DNA of 18,613 nt from Candidatus Bathyarchaeota archaeon (GCA_014729935.1 WJJB01000469.1:1-18613); one strand, 5' to 3'. Shown: positions 1-8,571, numbered from the stretch's first letter. Numbers and translations are program-made. The notes: generated from the sequence alone by a model not told the origin.

Positions 1-441
1 CGTCATGTCCGGCACCAGGGCCTTGTTGCCGGCAAGAAGCATGTTCATGAAAATACCAATGAGCACGACATCCAAGAAGAAGCATATCCAAAAATTTCCC
101 GTGGTCACGTAAAGCACCATCGCCACCCCTGCCACGATGCCGCCAAGGAGAAAAGGGCGTCGCTTACCATACTTGGTGTGTGTTTGATCTGAAATCGCTC
201 CCCATATTAGCAGGAAAATCAAGCCCATGAGTGCGGAAAATGTCGTCATGAGGGGAACATACCACCACTCCCAGGTGCCCTCCAATTCGAATCTTATCAC
301 GCTGTTGATCCACGTATTCAATTGGCCGTTCTCGGCAGTTCCGAAGAAGGATCCAGCCCCGCCAAGCATGCCGAGCAAGAATACCTGCAATCGCGGGATT
401 TCGATCGGTGTATCATTCCGTAGTTTATCCAGCAAGCCCAT
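1..441 (-). CDS. MFS transporter, GPH (glycoside/hexuronide) type, N-terminal part only
   Basis: This is the first 147 residues of a membrane transporter whose remainder lies beyond position 1. It starts at ATG 441 with MGLLDKLRNDTPIEIPRLQV. Hydrophobic stretches are seen at about residues 20-36, 63-82, 97-112 and 116-135. Between the second and third lies a clear MFS loop, GAISDQTHTKYGKRRP, matching the G-x-x-x-D-x-x-x-x-[RK]-x-G-[RK]-[RK] signature; the GKRRPF form is typical of the glycoside-pentoside-hexuronide:cation symporters and related sugar MFS proteins. The substrate cannot be read from this fragment. The AEC permease gene ends 49 bases upstream on the same strand, so co-transcription is possible. 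A weak SD-like GGTG precedes the start by ten bases. A uronate enzyme (uxaC) elsewhere in the window makes a hexuronide substrate conceivable, but that is inference. Confidence 0.85.
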   Translation of the reverse strand, partial: MGLLDKLRNDTPIEIPRLQVFLLGMLGGAGSFFGTAENGQLNTWINSVIRFELEGTWEWWYVPLMTTFSALMGLIFLLIWGAISDQTHTKYGKRRPFLLGGIVAGVAMVLYVTTGNFWICFFLDVVLIGIFMNMLLAGNKALVPDMT

Positions 442-490
442 GTGATGTCAACACCATTTCATTCAAGAAAAGCCTTACTTCAAGACACGG

Positions 491-1492
491 TCAAAAGAGG
501 AAAGGTGCTACCACGATGATGAGCGGTGCAAGGATGATCATGCATAGCGTGAGAATCACGACCATCGTCGCCACGAACTCGGGTTTTAACCCGAAATTCA
601 CCGCGAATAACGCGTTAAAAATGGCAGGCGGCCCCATTACTTCCAGTAGCAGAATGCTCTTGATGATCGTATCATCCGTCGAGAATTTCATGAAGCGTGA
701 TACGATCATGAAGTAAATGAATGGAATTACGAATCGAATAAGCATGCAAGCGGGAAGATCTCGCTTGTAGGTTTTCAGCTTGGATGTATCCAAGCCCGCC
801 AAGATGAGTCCAATGATGCCAGAACCAAGGCAAGATGTCATGGCCGACAATGGGTCCTTGATCAATTCAAGAGCATCCCGGGGAAGCGGCGTGCCGGTTG
901 CAAGGAATATCACCGCCAAGATAATTCCAATGGTTGGCGGGAAGCCGATCACCTTCAGGATGGTTTTTTTCACGTCAATATTTTCAGTCGGGCTAGCTTT
1001 TTCTTCCCCGCTTCCCTCGATGCTCCCACTCCCCAGCTTGATGGAGGTGTACGTGCCCAGCGTGCCTCGCAGGACCAAGGCTGAAGATGAAAACAGGAAT
1101 ATGATGGTTAAATATGCTTCCCCGAAGACCGAAAGGATGATGGGTAATGGAAATACCGTGGCATTGGGAAATCCCGCGATTAGCAGGTAACCCCCGAGCT
1201 TTGGATTTTCCATGGTGCCACGACGTTTCACGAACGCGAATGTAATGCCCATCAACAGCAGGCTCGTGGTCACTTGGACGAGAATGATTCCAGCCACCAA
1301 GCGGAAATCAAGAACAATTTCGGTATTTACCAACGAGATAAACACTAACACGGGAGTTAACACGTATATAGCGAGTCGCGTTCCCAGCTTCAGCACACGA
1401 TCCCTGTATTCACCGAGAAGTTTCCCGATGATTAGCCCGATGCCAATGAATATGTAAATGGTAAGCAATCCTTCGAGTAAACTGGTTGCCAT
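491..1492 (-). CDS. AEC family permease (auxin efflux carrier-like)
   Basis: A 333-residue integral membrane protein with about ten hydrophobic helices in two halves, the usual size and layout of the AEC (auxin efflux carrier) family. The first half carries a segment like FPNATVFPLPIILSVFGEAY, the family's N-x-x-F-x-x-P-x-x-x-x-x-[FL]-G pattern. A charged loop (about residues 155-175, rich in Ser, Glu and Lys) separates the halves, and the second half opens with the typical proline motif FPPTIGIIL. Bacterial AEC members move organic acids such as malate or malonate; archaeal substrates are mostly unknown. The ATG at 1492 has a good SD (GAGG, seven bases upstream). It is transcribed away from the 1548 gene and towards the MFS gene, with which it may share an mRNA. 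Confidence 0.88.
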   Translation of the reverse strand: MATSLLEGLLTIYIFIGIGLIIGKLLGEYRDRVLKLGTRLAIYVLTPVLVFISLVNTEIVLDFRLVAGIILVQVTTSLLLMGITFAFVKRRGTMENPKLGGYLLIAGFPNATVFPLPIILSVFGEAYLTIIFLFSSSALVLRGTLGTYTSIKLGSGSIEGSGEEKASPTENIDVKKTILKVIGFPPTIGIILAVIFLATGTPLPRDALELIKDPLSAMTSCLGSGIIGLILAGLDTSKLKTYKRDLPACMLIRFVIPFIYFMIVSRFMKFSTDDTIIKSILLLEVMGPPAIFNALFAVNFGLKPEFVATMVVILTLCMIILAPLIIVVAPFLF

Positions 1493-1547
1493 GCTCGTTC
1501 CTCACAAATTCCCGTGAAAGTTAAAACCTCCCATCGGTTGTATATCG

Positions 1548-2210
1548 TTGGAAAATATGATACCACCCAAGGCTGGTGCATGGGCAAAAATCAAGGATGC
1601 GGTATTTTCCATGGATCAATTGAAAATGGATGGGGACAGTATCGGATTCCTGGGATATCGCGTGAACACGAGAGGCATCGTGAAATGCTGGGATGAAAGG
1701 ATGGGAACATACATCCCCTTGAATGATCCAATCTTGGTCTCAAGCATGTATACGCTCCTCGCCAGTTATGCAAGGGGTGATCATTCACAGGTTATCAGTG
1801 AGGATGAGGCATCATTTACCAAGATCTGCCTTCTCGATGCCAGCATGCACATGTCTTGCAGCACGAACCAGCATCGAATCGAGAGCCAGCTGCTGTCGAT
1901 CGTCCAGAACCATCATGCGACGGTCCAGGACCTGTTGCAAGAGAGATTCAATGCCACTCGAGTTGAACGTGGAGATTGGGCCTTCATGATCGAGCTGATG
2001 CCCTGTATCCTGGCGCTCGTGGTTTATCATGAGGGTATTGGTTATGAGGAGGAAAAGCTATCAATGCCTGGAGATGAAATCGGTCCATCCTTGCACCTGT
2101 ATTTCGAAAAGAAAACTATCGTGCATCTCCCGGGGGATTATAGTATTGTCCGCATTCCTGAACTCTTGGAAACACTCTTCATCAACAGCCTGAATTCGTT
2201 CTTAGCCTAG
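1548..2210 (+). CDS. Conserved hypothetical protein, possibly DUF3786-like
   Basis: A soluble protein of 220 residues from TTG 1548, or 217 from ATG 1557. No signal peptide or membrane helix is seen. The order of elements, GFLGYRVNTRG, then a helix with an ILVSSMYTLLASYARG-like core, then a Pro-containing hydrophobic strand (MPCILALVVYH), an acidic GDEI segment and a C-terminal LPGDYSIVRIPELLETLF helix, recalls DUF3786 proteins of anaerobes. In those a preserved pattern ends in a Phe-Asp/Glu strand followed by a helix. The resemblance is from memory and faint; there are few cysteines and no obvious metal site. Function unknown. It stands alone, divergent from the AEC gene (55 bases) and convergent with moeA (42 bases). 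A GTTAAAACC element near 1520 suggests a leaderless or nearly leaderless message. Confidence 0.7.
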   Translation: MENMIPPKAGAWAKIKDAVFSMDQLKMDGDSIGFLGYRVNTRGIVKCWDERMGTYIPLNDPILVSSMYTLLASYARGDHSQVISEDEASFTKICLLDASMHMSCSTNQHRIESQLLSIVQNHHATVQDLLQERFNATRVERGDWAFMIELMPCILALVVYHEGIGYEEEKLSMPGDEIGPSLHLYFEKKTIVHLPGDYSIVRIPELLETLFINSLNSFLA

Positions 2211-2252
2211 AATGCGTGAGAAAGAAGTTGCAACAGTTGATAACATGGGAAA

Positions 2253-3569
2253 CTACCACGGGTGAAGCAGGACCGTCACGGTCTCGCCGCGCTCGTATCC
2301 TTCCCTATTCTCGGGTATTTCAACGATGCCGTCTGATTCAAGCATGCTGCGCTGCACGCTCGAACCCTGATGGGGGAACGGGGTTGCGATAGGCATGCTA
2401 GTTCCTGAATCCCACGAAAGTTTCACCCGGCGCATGTAACGCCTCCCGAAATGTTTCACCGGGATAGCGTGGCTGAGAAATGCTGGAACCTTCACCCGGG
2501 GATCAAGCACCCTTGCACCAAGCATCTTCCTCATCGCGGGCATGCCGAAGGCGATCATGCCAATTTCCGCTGCCACGGGGAACCCCGATAGACAAAGAAT
2601 TGGCGTCTTGTTAGCCGTTCCCAACAGGGTTGCAGATCCTGGGCGCATGGCAATCCCGTGGTGGAGAACGTTGAAGTTCTCACGCATAACCACAGGAATT
2701 AAGTCCCCTTTGCCGATCGATGTGCCTCCTGTGCATATCACCATGTCGGATGTCGTTGAAAAAGAATCCAATGTCTCGTGAATTTGCTCGATATTATCTG
2801 GCAGGATTGCCTTGTTAGTGACGATTCCACCAATTTCCTCAACAATGGATTCAATGACATGCTGGTTCGAGTTGATCACGTTCTCGACTGGCAAATGCTC
2901 TAACCCACGTGAATCCTTTTCATCGGGTTTTTCGGATTCGGTCAAAGGGATCAATTCATTTCCCGTGGCAATAATGGAGATTCTAGGTTTTCGTTTCACC
3001 TTGACGGAGCTTGAACCAAGGGTGGCTAGCACCCCCGTGACCCTGGGGATAATTCTCGTGCCCTGGGCGATGCATAAATCTCCCTTCTTGAAATCCTCTC
3101 CCTCGGGAATGATGTTGGCACCTGGAGCCACTGGCAGGAAGATTGCCACTTCCTTCTTGGTATTTTCTTTTCTTGATTTGACAAGCTTGGTGTTTTCGAT
3201 TTTGACTACCGCAGTTGCATTCTCTGGAATTATTGCGCCTGTTGCAATGCTGGCGCATTCACCTTGGTTGAAACGAGCGATGGCGGGAGCACCTATTGGC
3301 TGATTATTCACCACATTTAATACGGCTGGATTCCCTGGTTGTGCATTGAAAGTGTCCTTGGCGATGACTGCATACCCATCCATGGCTGACTTGCTTACAC
3401 GGGGAATGTTGCAAGGCGCGTGGATGTCTTTCGCAATGAACCTGTTCCACGCGTGTTTCAAAGCCAAGATCTCGTCATCGTCCAGGGTATTGCAGGTATC
3501 GATAAAATCGTTTCGTGCGATATCCAATTGAACAAGTTCTTGGAAGCCAAGCCTACGAAGCCTATCCAT
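2253..3569 (-). CDS. moeA: MoeA-like molybdopterin molybdotransferase
   Basis: A 438-residue protein of the MoeA family, which inserts molybdate (or tungstate in many archaea) into adenylylated molybdopterin. The N-terminal domain shows SKSAMDGYAV (about 59-68), the family hallmark. The GDLCIAQGTRI segment (163-173) is the usual 'G..I..G..L' loop. The MoCF domain follows with ISIIATGNEL (198-206), NVINSNQ (230-236), CTGGTSIGKGD (279-289) and MRPGSATLLG (308-317). The C-terminal beta domain occupies roughly 355-438. Length is slightly above the usual 400-420 because of a Lys/Glu insert at about 130-141 and an acidic insert at about 210-228. The common LPGNP motif reads LSGFP (327-331); archaeal members vary here. 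It starts 24 bases after the FBPase stop and is probably expressed from the same message. The start ATG is at 3569. Confidence 0.93.
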   Translation of the reverse strand: MDRLRRLGFQELVQLDIARNDFIDTCNTLDDDEILALKHAWNRFIAKDIHAPCNIPRVSKSAMDGYAVIAKDTFNAQPGNPAVLNVVNNQPIGAPAIARFNQGECASIATGAIIPENATAVVKIENTKLVKSRKENTKKEVAIFLPVAPGANIIPEGEDFKKGDLCIAQGTRIIPRVTGVLATLGSSSVKVKRKPRISIIATGNELIPLTESEKPDEKDSRGLEHLPVENVINSNQHVIESIVEEIGGIVTNKAILPDNIEQIHETLDSFSTTSDMVICTGGTSIGKGDLIPVVMRENFNVLHHGIAMRPGSATLLGTANKTPILCLSGFPVAAEIGMIAFGMPAMRKMLGARVLDPRVKVPAFLSHAIPVKHFGRRYMRRVKLSWDSGTSMPIATPFPHQGSSVQRSMLESDGIVEIPENREGYERGETVTVLLHPW

Positions 3570-3593
3570 GGTCAGGATTCTCGCCCCATTGGG

Positions 3594-4598
3594 TCATTCA
3601 GGTTGCAATCCCCCCATGTATTCCAAAACGATGTCGATGGTCTTCTTGTTCCCGATGAACCCACCACAGACAGTATCTGCCACGTCCTTCACGTTACTTT
3701 GCATGAGGCTCAACACGTCTTTGGGGTCCCTCGCTTTGGGTGTGCCATCTGGCGTGAACTCGGCAATGATGAATTGACCTCCAAGCATCTCGAAAATATG
3801 GGCGATAGGGAGCCATTCGTAATACAGGCGTAATTTGCCACGCGGGCTGGGGATATAACCATACACGCCTCCCTTGTAAAGGATGGCATGAGCATCACCA
3901 ATAAACGACCCGGAGTACCGGTCCTTGTATCCCCGCTCGATTAATGCATCATGTATCTTGAGAAACACATCATGCCACTTGGAAAGGTTTCCCCCGAGGC
4001 ACCGGTAACCATTATTAGAGATATTCGGGAGAATCAAGTCTCGAACATAGACAAAATGGTTGAAATTAACCGAGGCATTATCCTGTGACAGGAGAAACTC
4101 GCAAACCCTGCCATGGATGCTGATCACGAGGTTTGTAAACACGCCATAAAGGATATACATGGAGCAGACGATTCGTTCCTGCAACCAGACCCCGACAATG
4201 GTCCCCACGGTCCTATTGACAGCCACGTTAGAACTTCCATCCACCGGATCGATGGTTACCCCGAGGATACCATCGCCGATAACTGGCTGTGACTCCTCTG
4301 ATGCCACGAAGGAATATGGAATCACGCTATCTTGTATCGATTTCAAGAATATTGAATGAGTGAGCTGATCCTCGTGAATCTGGTTTTCGCCCGATGGGTT
4401 AACGCCAGGTTCCAATTCACCCCCATCCAACTCGTACTTGTAACTTAGCTCCCGTGTAGATACTCCCTTCTCCAGCATTCTCCTGATTGGAACGCATGTC
4501 TCCGATATTATCTTTATTAGCTCGATGAGATTCTTGCGCTCGGGATAATTGCTTGGAAGAACCCGTTCAAGAAAATGGCTCAACTTTTGCTCCTGCAT
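3594..4598 (-). CDS. fbp: Class I fructose-1,6-bisphosphatase
   Basis: A 334-residue enzyme of the standard class I length, hydrolysing fructose 1,6-bisphosphate to fructose 6-phosphate in gluconeogenesis. Visible motifs in order are NPSGENQ (67-73, the usual N-x-x-G-[DE]), the metal-binding acidic pair ASEES (99-103), the signature DPVDGSSN (117-124), RYSGSFIGDAH (227-237), GGVYGYIPSPRGKLRLYYE (243-261) and the substrate-site strand after it. All metal ligands (Glu, Glu, Asp, Asp and a Glu near 261) appear present. Many archaea instead use the bifunctional FBP aldolase/phosphatase, so a class I enzyme is notable. It opens a probable two-gene unit with moeA. The ATG at 4598 is preceded by GGGAG and by a TATA-like AAAAAGTATATGG about 30 bases upstream. 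Confidence 0.95.
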   Translation of the reverse strand: MQEQKLSHFLERVLPSNYPERKNLIELIKIISETCVPIRRMLEKGVSTRELSYKYELDGGELEPGVNPSGENQIHEDQLTHSIFLKSIQDSVIPYSFVASEESQPVIGDGILGVTIDPVDGSSNVAVNRTVGTIVGVWLQERIVCSMYILYGVFTNLVISIHGRVCEFLLSQDNASVNFNHFVYVRDLILPNISNNGYRCLGGNLSKWHDVFLKIHDALIERGYKDRYSGSFIGDAHAILYKGGVYGYIPSPRGKLRLYYEWLPIAHIFEMLGGQFIIAEFTPDGTPKARDPKDVLSLMQSNVKDVADTVCGGFIGNKKTIDIVLEYMGGLQPE

Positions 4599-4765
4599 GG
4601 TGGTACATCTCCCATTTTCGTGGAATCCATATACTTTTTTAGGTACATGACTAAATAAACCTGTGGAACCAACGTGCGCCCCTATCTATAGCTTGATTGG
4701 ATCGGGATACGTGTTGCTGAAATCAAGGTTTATTTTTGGCAAAAGAATGTTCCCAGGCGATAAAC

Positions 4766-6301
4766 ATGGAAGGGAATAACGAGGATTACAAGCATAATCA
4801 GTTCATTCCGAGAGAATTGCTAAACATGATGGAGCTTCCTTATGGATACTCTATCCTGCTAAAGGGAAACGCGGGGGTTGGTAAATCAACCTTGGCACTT
4901 GAATTATTGGTTAAAGCCATGGGTAAATCGAGCATGTATCTCTCCACTAGGGTTAGCCCGGCACAATTATTCGAGCAATTTCCTTGGGTCCCAAATAGCA
5001 TACAGGATACCATCGTGATCAAGGATGCAACTCAAGCAGGAGTTACCATCAATAATCCAATGGATGAGGATGGACAAATAGCCCTCACATTTTCTGGAAT
5101 GCCCGAGTTACTACGGCTCATCATCCGCTGTGCTGAAAACTCCGAAGACCAGCTATATACCGTCATTGATAGCTGGGATGCCATCCAGATGCTCTTCGAG
5201 CATAATCTCAAGCAGCAATACAAGGGTGGCATAAAACCACAAATGTCGGAAAGCCTGAATTTCATGTACAACGCGTTCATGAGCTTGGTGCGGGAGCACA
5301 ATATCAAGCTCATTCTCGTGGCTGAAAACGTGAGTAACATGGAATATCTAGTAGATGCCATCGTGGAATTGAAACGGGAATTTGATCCATCAAGTAAAAA
5401 AATCCTCCGGCATCTTGAGATCCAGAAATCCAGGGGCATCAGGATAGCGAACCCGGTATATTCATTCACCTTAGAGGATGGTCGATTCAGGACCTTCATG
5501 CCATGGAACTCGGACTTGGTGAACGTGTTTAGTGATGGACCCTTGATCATTGAAGCAGATAAGGAATCACAAGAATTTCTCACCAAGACCATTTTCGAAA
5601 ACCAGAGCAAGACGCCCATCGCTACCATGCGCGTCGATCCCACCCATTCAGAGTTACTGGACATCCTTCTTGAAAATATCGCCCGCATGCAATTATATAA
5701 TGACGAAATTTTCACAATGATGCCTCCCGACAACATGGATATTTTAACCTTCAAGGGAAAGGTAATAAAATGGTTAAAGATGAATGAAATCGACGAGGAT
5801 AGATATTACAAGAACATCAGAATATATCTCATGGATAAACCGGTGAGATATCTTGAAAATGAATCCAACGTCATTTCTATCCCCGTGCCTCAAAGCAGCG
5901 TGTTTGATAATGATAACATATTGGAGCTCTTGGAGCTATTATCGAAGAACTTGGAAAGCATCCAAAAAGAGAATCAAGGCAATCGTGCTGTGAATTATGG
6001 TGACTTGAATTCTTTTTTCACCAGGATCCCCGAGGAAATGATTTCTTCCCCCCACATGATGGCAACCCTGATGAAGAACGTTTACTCGGTGCACGATTCC
6101 ATATTCCTTGTATCCCTATTCAAGGATTCTCCCATGTTACCCACGTTGAAACGGGTTTCAACGGTTTTCATGGACACGAGTACCACGTGGGGTGCTCCAG
6201 TGATCAATTTTATCAATCCCCAAGTTCCTTACCTGTTTGGATTATTATTCGACAAGGATGAAAGAAATAACCACGTGCTACGACTGTGCCCGATTGTTTG
6301 A
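4766..6301 (+). CDS. KaiC/GvpD-like RecA-fold ATPase
   Basis: A 511-residue protein from ATG 4766; an in-frame TTG at 4736 would add ten residues but lies within the likely promoter. The first ~255 residues form one KaiC-type RecA domain: Walker A GNAGVGKST (34-42), STRVSPAQLFEQF (60-72, the KaiC 'S-x-x-x-s-x-x-x-l' region), Walker B YTVIDSWD (131-138), a sensor-like KLILVAEN strand (181-188) and KSRGIR with a following strand (221-240), matching the K-x-R-G segment that ends KaiC domains. The C-terminal ~255 residues hold no second P-loop and may be a degenerate repeat or partner-binding region. Size and layout recall the GvpD-like ATPases found in many archaea. No gas vesicle genes are present, so the role is unknown. 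It converges on the Rag-like GTPase gene, 37 bases away. Confidence 0.8.
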   Translation: MEGNNEDYKHNQFIPRELLNMMELPYGYSILLKGNAGVGKSTLALELLVKAMGKSSMYLSTRVSPAQLFEQFPWVPNSIQDTIVIKDATQAGVTINNPMDEDGQIALTFSGMPELLRLIIRCAENSEDQLYTVIDSWDAIQMLFEHNLKQQYKGGIKPQMSESLNFMYNAFMSLVREHNIKLILVAENVSNMEYLVDAIVELKREFDPSSKKILRHLEIQKSRGIRIANPVYSFTLEDGRFRTFMPWNSDLVNVFSDGPLIIEADKESQEFLTKTIFENQSKTPIATMRVDPTHSELLDILLENIARMQLYNDEIFTMMPPDNMDILTFKGKVIKWLKMNEIDEDRYYKNIRIYLMDKPVRYLENESNVISIPVPQSSVFDNDNILELLELLSKNLESIQKENQGNRAVNYGDLNSFFTRIPEEMISSPHMMATLMKNVYSVHDSIFLVSLFKDSPMLPTLKRVSTVFMDTSTTWGAPVINFINPQVPYLFGLLFDKDERNNHVLRLCPIV

Positions 6302-6338
6302 ATGCCGGTTAATTGAAAAACTAGGGAGGAATTTTGCA

Positions 6339-7676
6339 TCATGAAATCTGTTCCTCAAGCCTTTCTTTCATTTCCCTGTAACATTTTTGTAGTTCGAGTG
6401 TTAAATTCATGGAAAGCTTGTGTAATTTCAAGCCAAGCGGGTCCCTTGAAATGAGTATGAGCTTGCGGAGCTTGAACATGGTATTATCAAGGTGGGAAAC
6501 CAAGATCTTGAACCTGTTCTTGGTGGTTACAGAAAAATGCGCTATGGCGTCGTTTTCTTGAATCTGCTTGATTTGGGATGTTAACTCGGAAAGTAGTTCA
6601 TGCACACGGCTTATTAATTTGAAATCAAAATCAGGTGTTGCTGATTGCGCCAAGATGAGATCATACCTTCCCGTGACGAAGCAAGATGTTTTTTCAAGCC
6701 CTTTGATGCTATTGTCTAGGATTTCCTTGATTTGGCGGGATTCCACTGAGAACTGGCTTAAGAGGGAGTAAAAAGCCTCGTGTATGGTATGCAGGAGTGA
6801 GGGGACAATACTCGTGAAGAAAATGTTGATGTCACCAATGGTGGAAATAGTTTCTTGAACCTCGTCGATGAGCGAGTCTCGCTCACTATCTGGTACCAGA
6901 TCCATCTTATGCACGAACACGTGCAAACCGGCTTCGATCGAACCCGTGTTGATGATATTTCTTACGAGCGCGATATCATCCATGAGATTTTCTCTATTTG
7001 ATTTCCACCCAAGCACATCCATCACGTAAACGACGGTTTTCGCCTTGTAAAAGAACCTTGAATGCTTGGAACCATCTTGCAAGAAATCCACCAAGGATTG
7101 GCCTGGAATGTCGAATAATACGAGTTCGACGTCCAGCCACGAATAAATGGATGGTGAGTACTCGCGCGTGGGAGCGAGTGTTCTATTCAGGACTATCTCC
7201 GGATCCAGACCTTCAAACACCACTTTCTTGATGCTTGTTTTCCCGATGGCGGGACGTCCCAAAATGATGATCTTGTTGGCAGCGATTTCCCTGAAGAATA
7301 AGGGTCTTCCCCTTTTGAAAAACTCAATGCGTTCCTGGTACGCTCGTTCCATGATTGAACGGGCAAACGACACGAAAATATCCCTGATCCTTGAGAGATC
7401 CTTGTGATCTCCTAATGGCACGTTTAAGAAGACTGCTGAAGGCGGGTAGTTTCTTTCCTTTGGCCCTGGTTTGTAAAACAGGATTTCTTGTCTTCCCGAA
7501 ACTTCACGCTCGACCAAGGAAGCATCATCATCAAAATCCTGCAGGCCGTGTTTCATTTCCGTTATTTCACCCTGATATTCCCTCAAATTAGGATAATCAC
7601 TTGGCACTGTTGCCAATATATTAATATCATCCTGCCTGTCCCATTCCACGAGCGCCATGCATCGCTTCAGAGTCAT
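6339..7676 (-). CDS. Rag/Gtr1-like GTPase with longin-like flanking domains
   Basis: A 445-residue GTPase from ATG 7676; a TTG at 7709 gives 11 less convincing extra residues. The central G domain (about 133-310) has G1 GRPAIGKT (140-147), G2 threonines in TLAPT (166-170), G3 DIPGQ (189-193), G4 HKMD (256-259) and G5 TSI (288-290). HKMDLVPDSERD is very close to the HKMDLV-x-x-x-x-R-D segment of eukaryotic RagA/Gtr1. The N-terminal ~115 residues begin MALVEWDRQDDINILATVPSD, a longin-like start seen in archaeal GTPase-associated proteins. Residues about 327-412 have the length and strand-helix pattern of the roadblock/longin C-terminal domain of Rag proteins. No lipidation cysteine or membrane helix is seen. 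In eukaryotes Rag GTPases signal amino-acid status at membranes; the archaeal role is not established. Confidence 0.87.
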   Translation of the reverse strand: MTLKRCMALVEWDRQDDINILATVPSDYPNLREYQGEITEMKHGLQDFDDDASLVEREVSGRQEILFYKPGPKERNYPPSAVFLNVPLGDHKDLSRIRDIFVSFARSIMERAYQERIEFFKRGRPLFFREIAANKIIILGRPAIGKTSIKKVVFEGLDPEIVLNRTLAPTREYSPSIYSWLDVELVLFDIPGQSLVDFLQDGSKHSRFFYKAKTVVYVMDVLGWKSNRENLMDDIALVRNIINTGSIEAGLHVFVHKMDLVPDSERDSLIDEVQETISTIGDINIFFTSIVPSLLHTIHEAFYSLLSQFSVESRQIKEILDNSIKGLEKTSCFVTGRYDLILAQSATPDFDFKLISRVHELLSELTSQIKQIQENDAIAHFSVTTKNRFKILVSHLDNTMFKLRKLILISRDPLGLKLHKLSMNLTLELQKCYREMKERLEEQIS

Positions 7677-7773
7677 GATACCACCTGGATTCCGTTTGGC
7701 CTGGTACAACCTGGTATATTATTGGTGCTCCCTTATATTAAACTCGCTTCCAGCATCAATGACTTCCACAGCG

Positions 7774-8571
7774 TTAAACTTGCCCCAAGGCAATCATGAT
7801 GACCAGGGTGATTACACCCATCATGACCATTTTCAAGCCATACACGATGTAATTTACCTTGGAAAGCCGTCCCAGGTATGATCCAAGGAGGAAGAGCAAA
7901 ATGCACGTGAGGATGATGGAAGTCATATATTGCCACAACTGGTCGTCGCCAGGCCAGTAAAACGGGATGAGGACCACCAACGCGGCAACGAAGGGAGAAA
8001 ATCCATCTATCAACGACGCGGTAATCGTGGCGAATCGCTCTGCTTTCTCCTGAAGCGTTCGGGATTTCCGACGTTTTCTTTTCTTTTTCCTTGCTGCTTC
8101 CTCCTCCTTCTCGATATCAAGGAGAACCATGTCTTGTCTTAACTCGAGAAGTGCCTTTCTCCGTTCCGCTGACTCTGTCATGTACGAGGCAAGCACTCCG
8201 CTGACGCACATGGCAACCGCCGTACCAATGCCAGGAAGCACGATGATGTTTGTAGATTGAACCTCGCTTGGGTTATTCAAGTAACCCACGAAAAACCCAA
8301 TCACGACACCCAAGGTCGTGAGAATCCCGTCCGTCATGTTTTTCACGAAAAATCGCCGTGCCACCATGCCAAGTTCGGAAATTTGGGCGTACAACTTCCA
8401 CCGTTCGAGAAGTGACTCGGATTGTCCTTCCTCTTCCCTCTTTTCATCATCCCTTTCACTGAGTTTTGCTTGCGATTCGGGCGCCACTTTCGATATACCT
8501 TTTTTTACCTCGGGGGGTGTTGAAGGTGAAGGTGTGCCGCCCCCGTCTCCATCATCAGGTTGATTGGCCAT
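7774..8571 (-). CDS. VIT1/CCC1 family (DUF125) membrane transporter
   Basis: A 265-residue protein with five predicted membrane helices, the number found in vacuolar iron transporter (VIT1/CCC1) proteins, which exchange Fe2+ or Mn2+ for protons. TM1 reads NMTDGILTTLGVVIGFFVG, matching the family's N/D-DG-[IL]-[VI]-TT-x-G motif with its conserved Asp. TM2 ends in SGVLASYMTESAERR, the position of the conserved Ser, Met and Glu of the ion path. Between helices 2 and 3 lies a charged helical loop with a run KKKRKRRKSR; in plant VIT1 this position holds the metal-binding domain. The N-terminal ~55 residues are low-complexity (Gly, Ser, Pro then Lys/Glu) and probably disordered. Starts at ATG 8571 with a T-rich/TATA-like element just upstream. 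It is divergent from the DMT-RAM gene; substrate not determined. Confidence 0.82.
   Translation of the reverse strand: MANQPDDGDGGGTPSPSTPPEVKKGISKVAPESQAKLSERDDEKREEEGQSESLLERWKLYAQISELGMVARRFFVKNMTDGILTTLGVVIGFFVGYLNNPSEVQSTNIIVLPGIGTAVAMCVSGVLASYMTESAERRKALLELRQDMVLLDIEKEEEAARKKKRKRRKSRTLQEKAERFATITASLIDGFSPFVAALVVLIPFYWPGDDQLWQYMTSIILTCILLFLLGSYLGRLSKVNYIVYGLKMVMMGVITLVIMIALGQV

Noticed and set aside
4736..4765. TTG start of the KaiC-like gene
   Set aside because: It lies in the AT-rich TATTTTT region that looks like the promoter; ATG 4766 is suitably placed downstream.
5032..5754. Long open frame antisense to the KaiC-like gene (240 residues)
   Set aside because: It is a shadow of a strongly coding frame with intact Walker motifs, and its translation is Ser/Met/Arg-rich with no domain.
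7677..7709. TTG start of the Rag-like GTPase
   Set aside because: The extra 11 residues lack longin character, and ATG 7676 directly precedes the longin-like strand.
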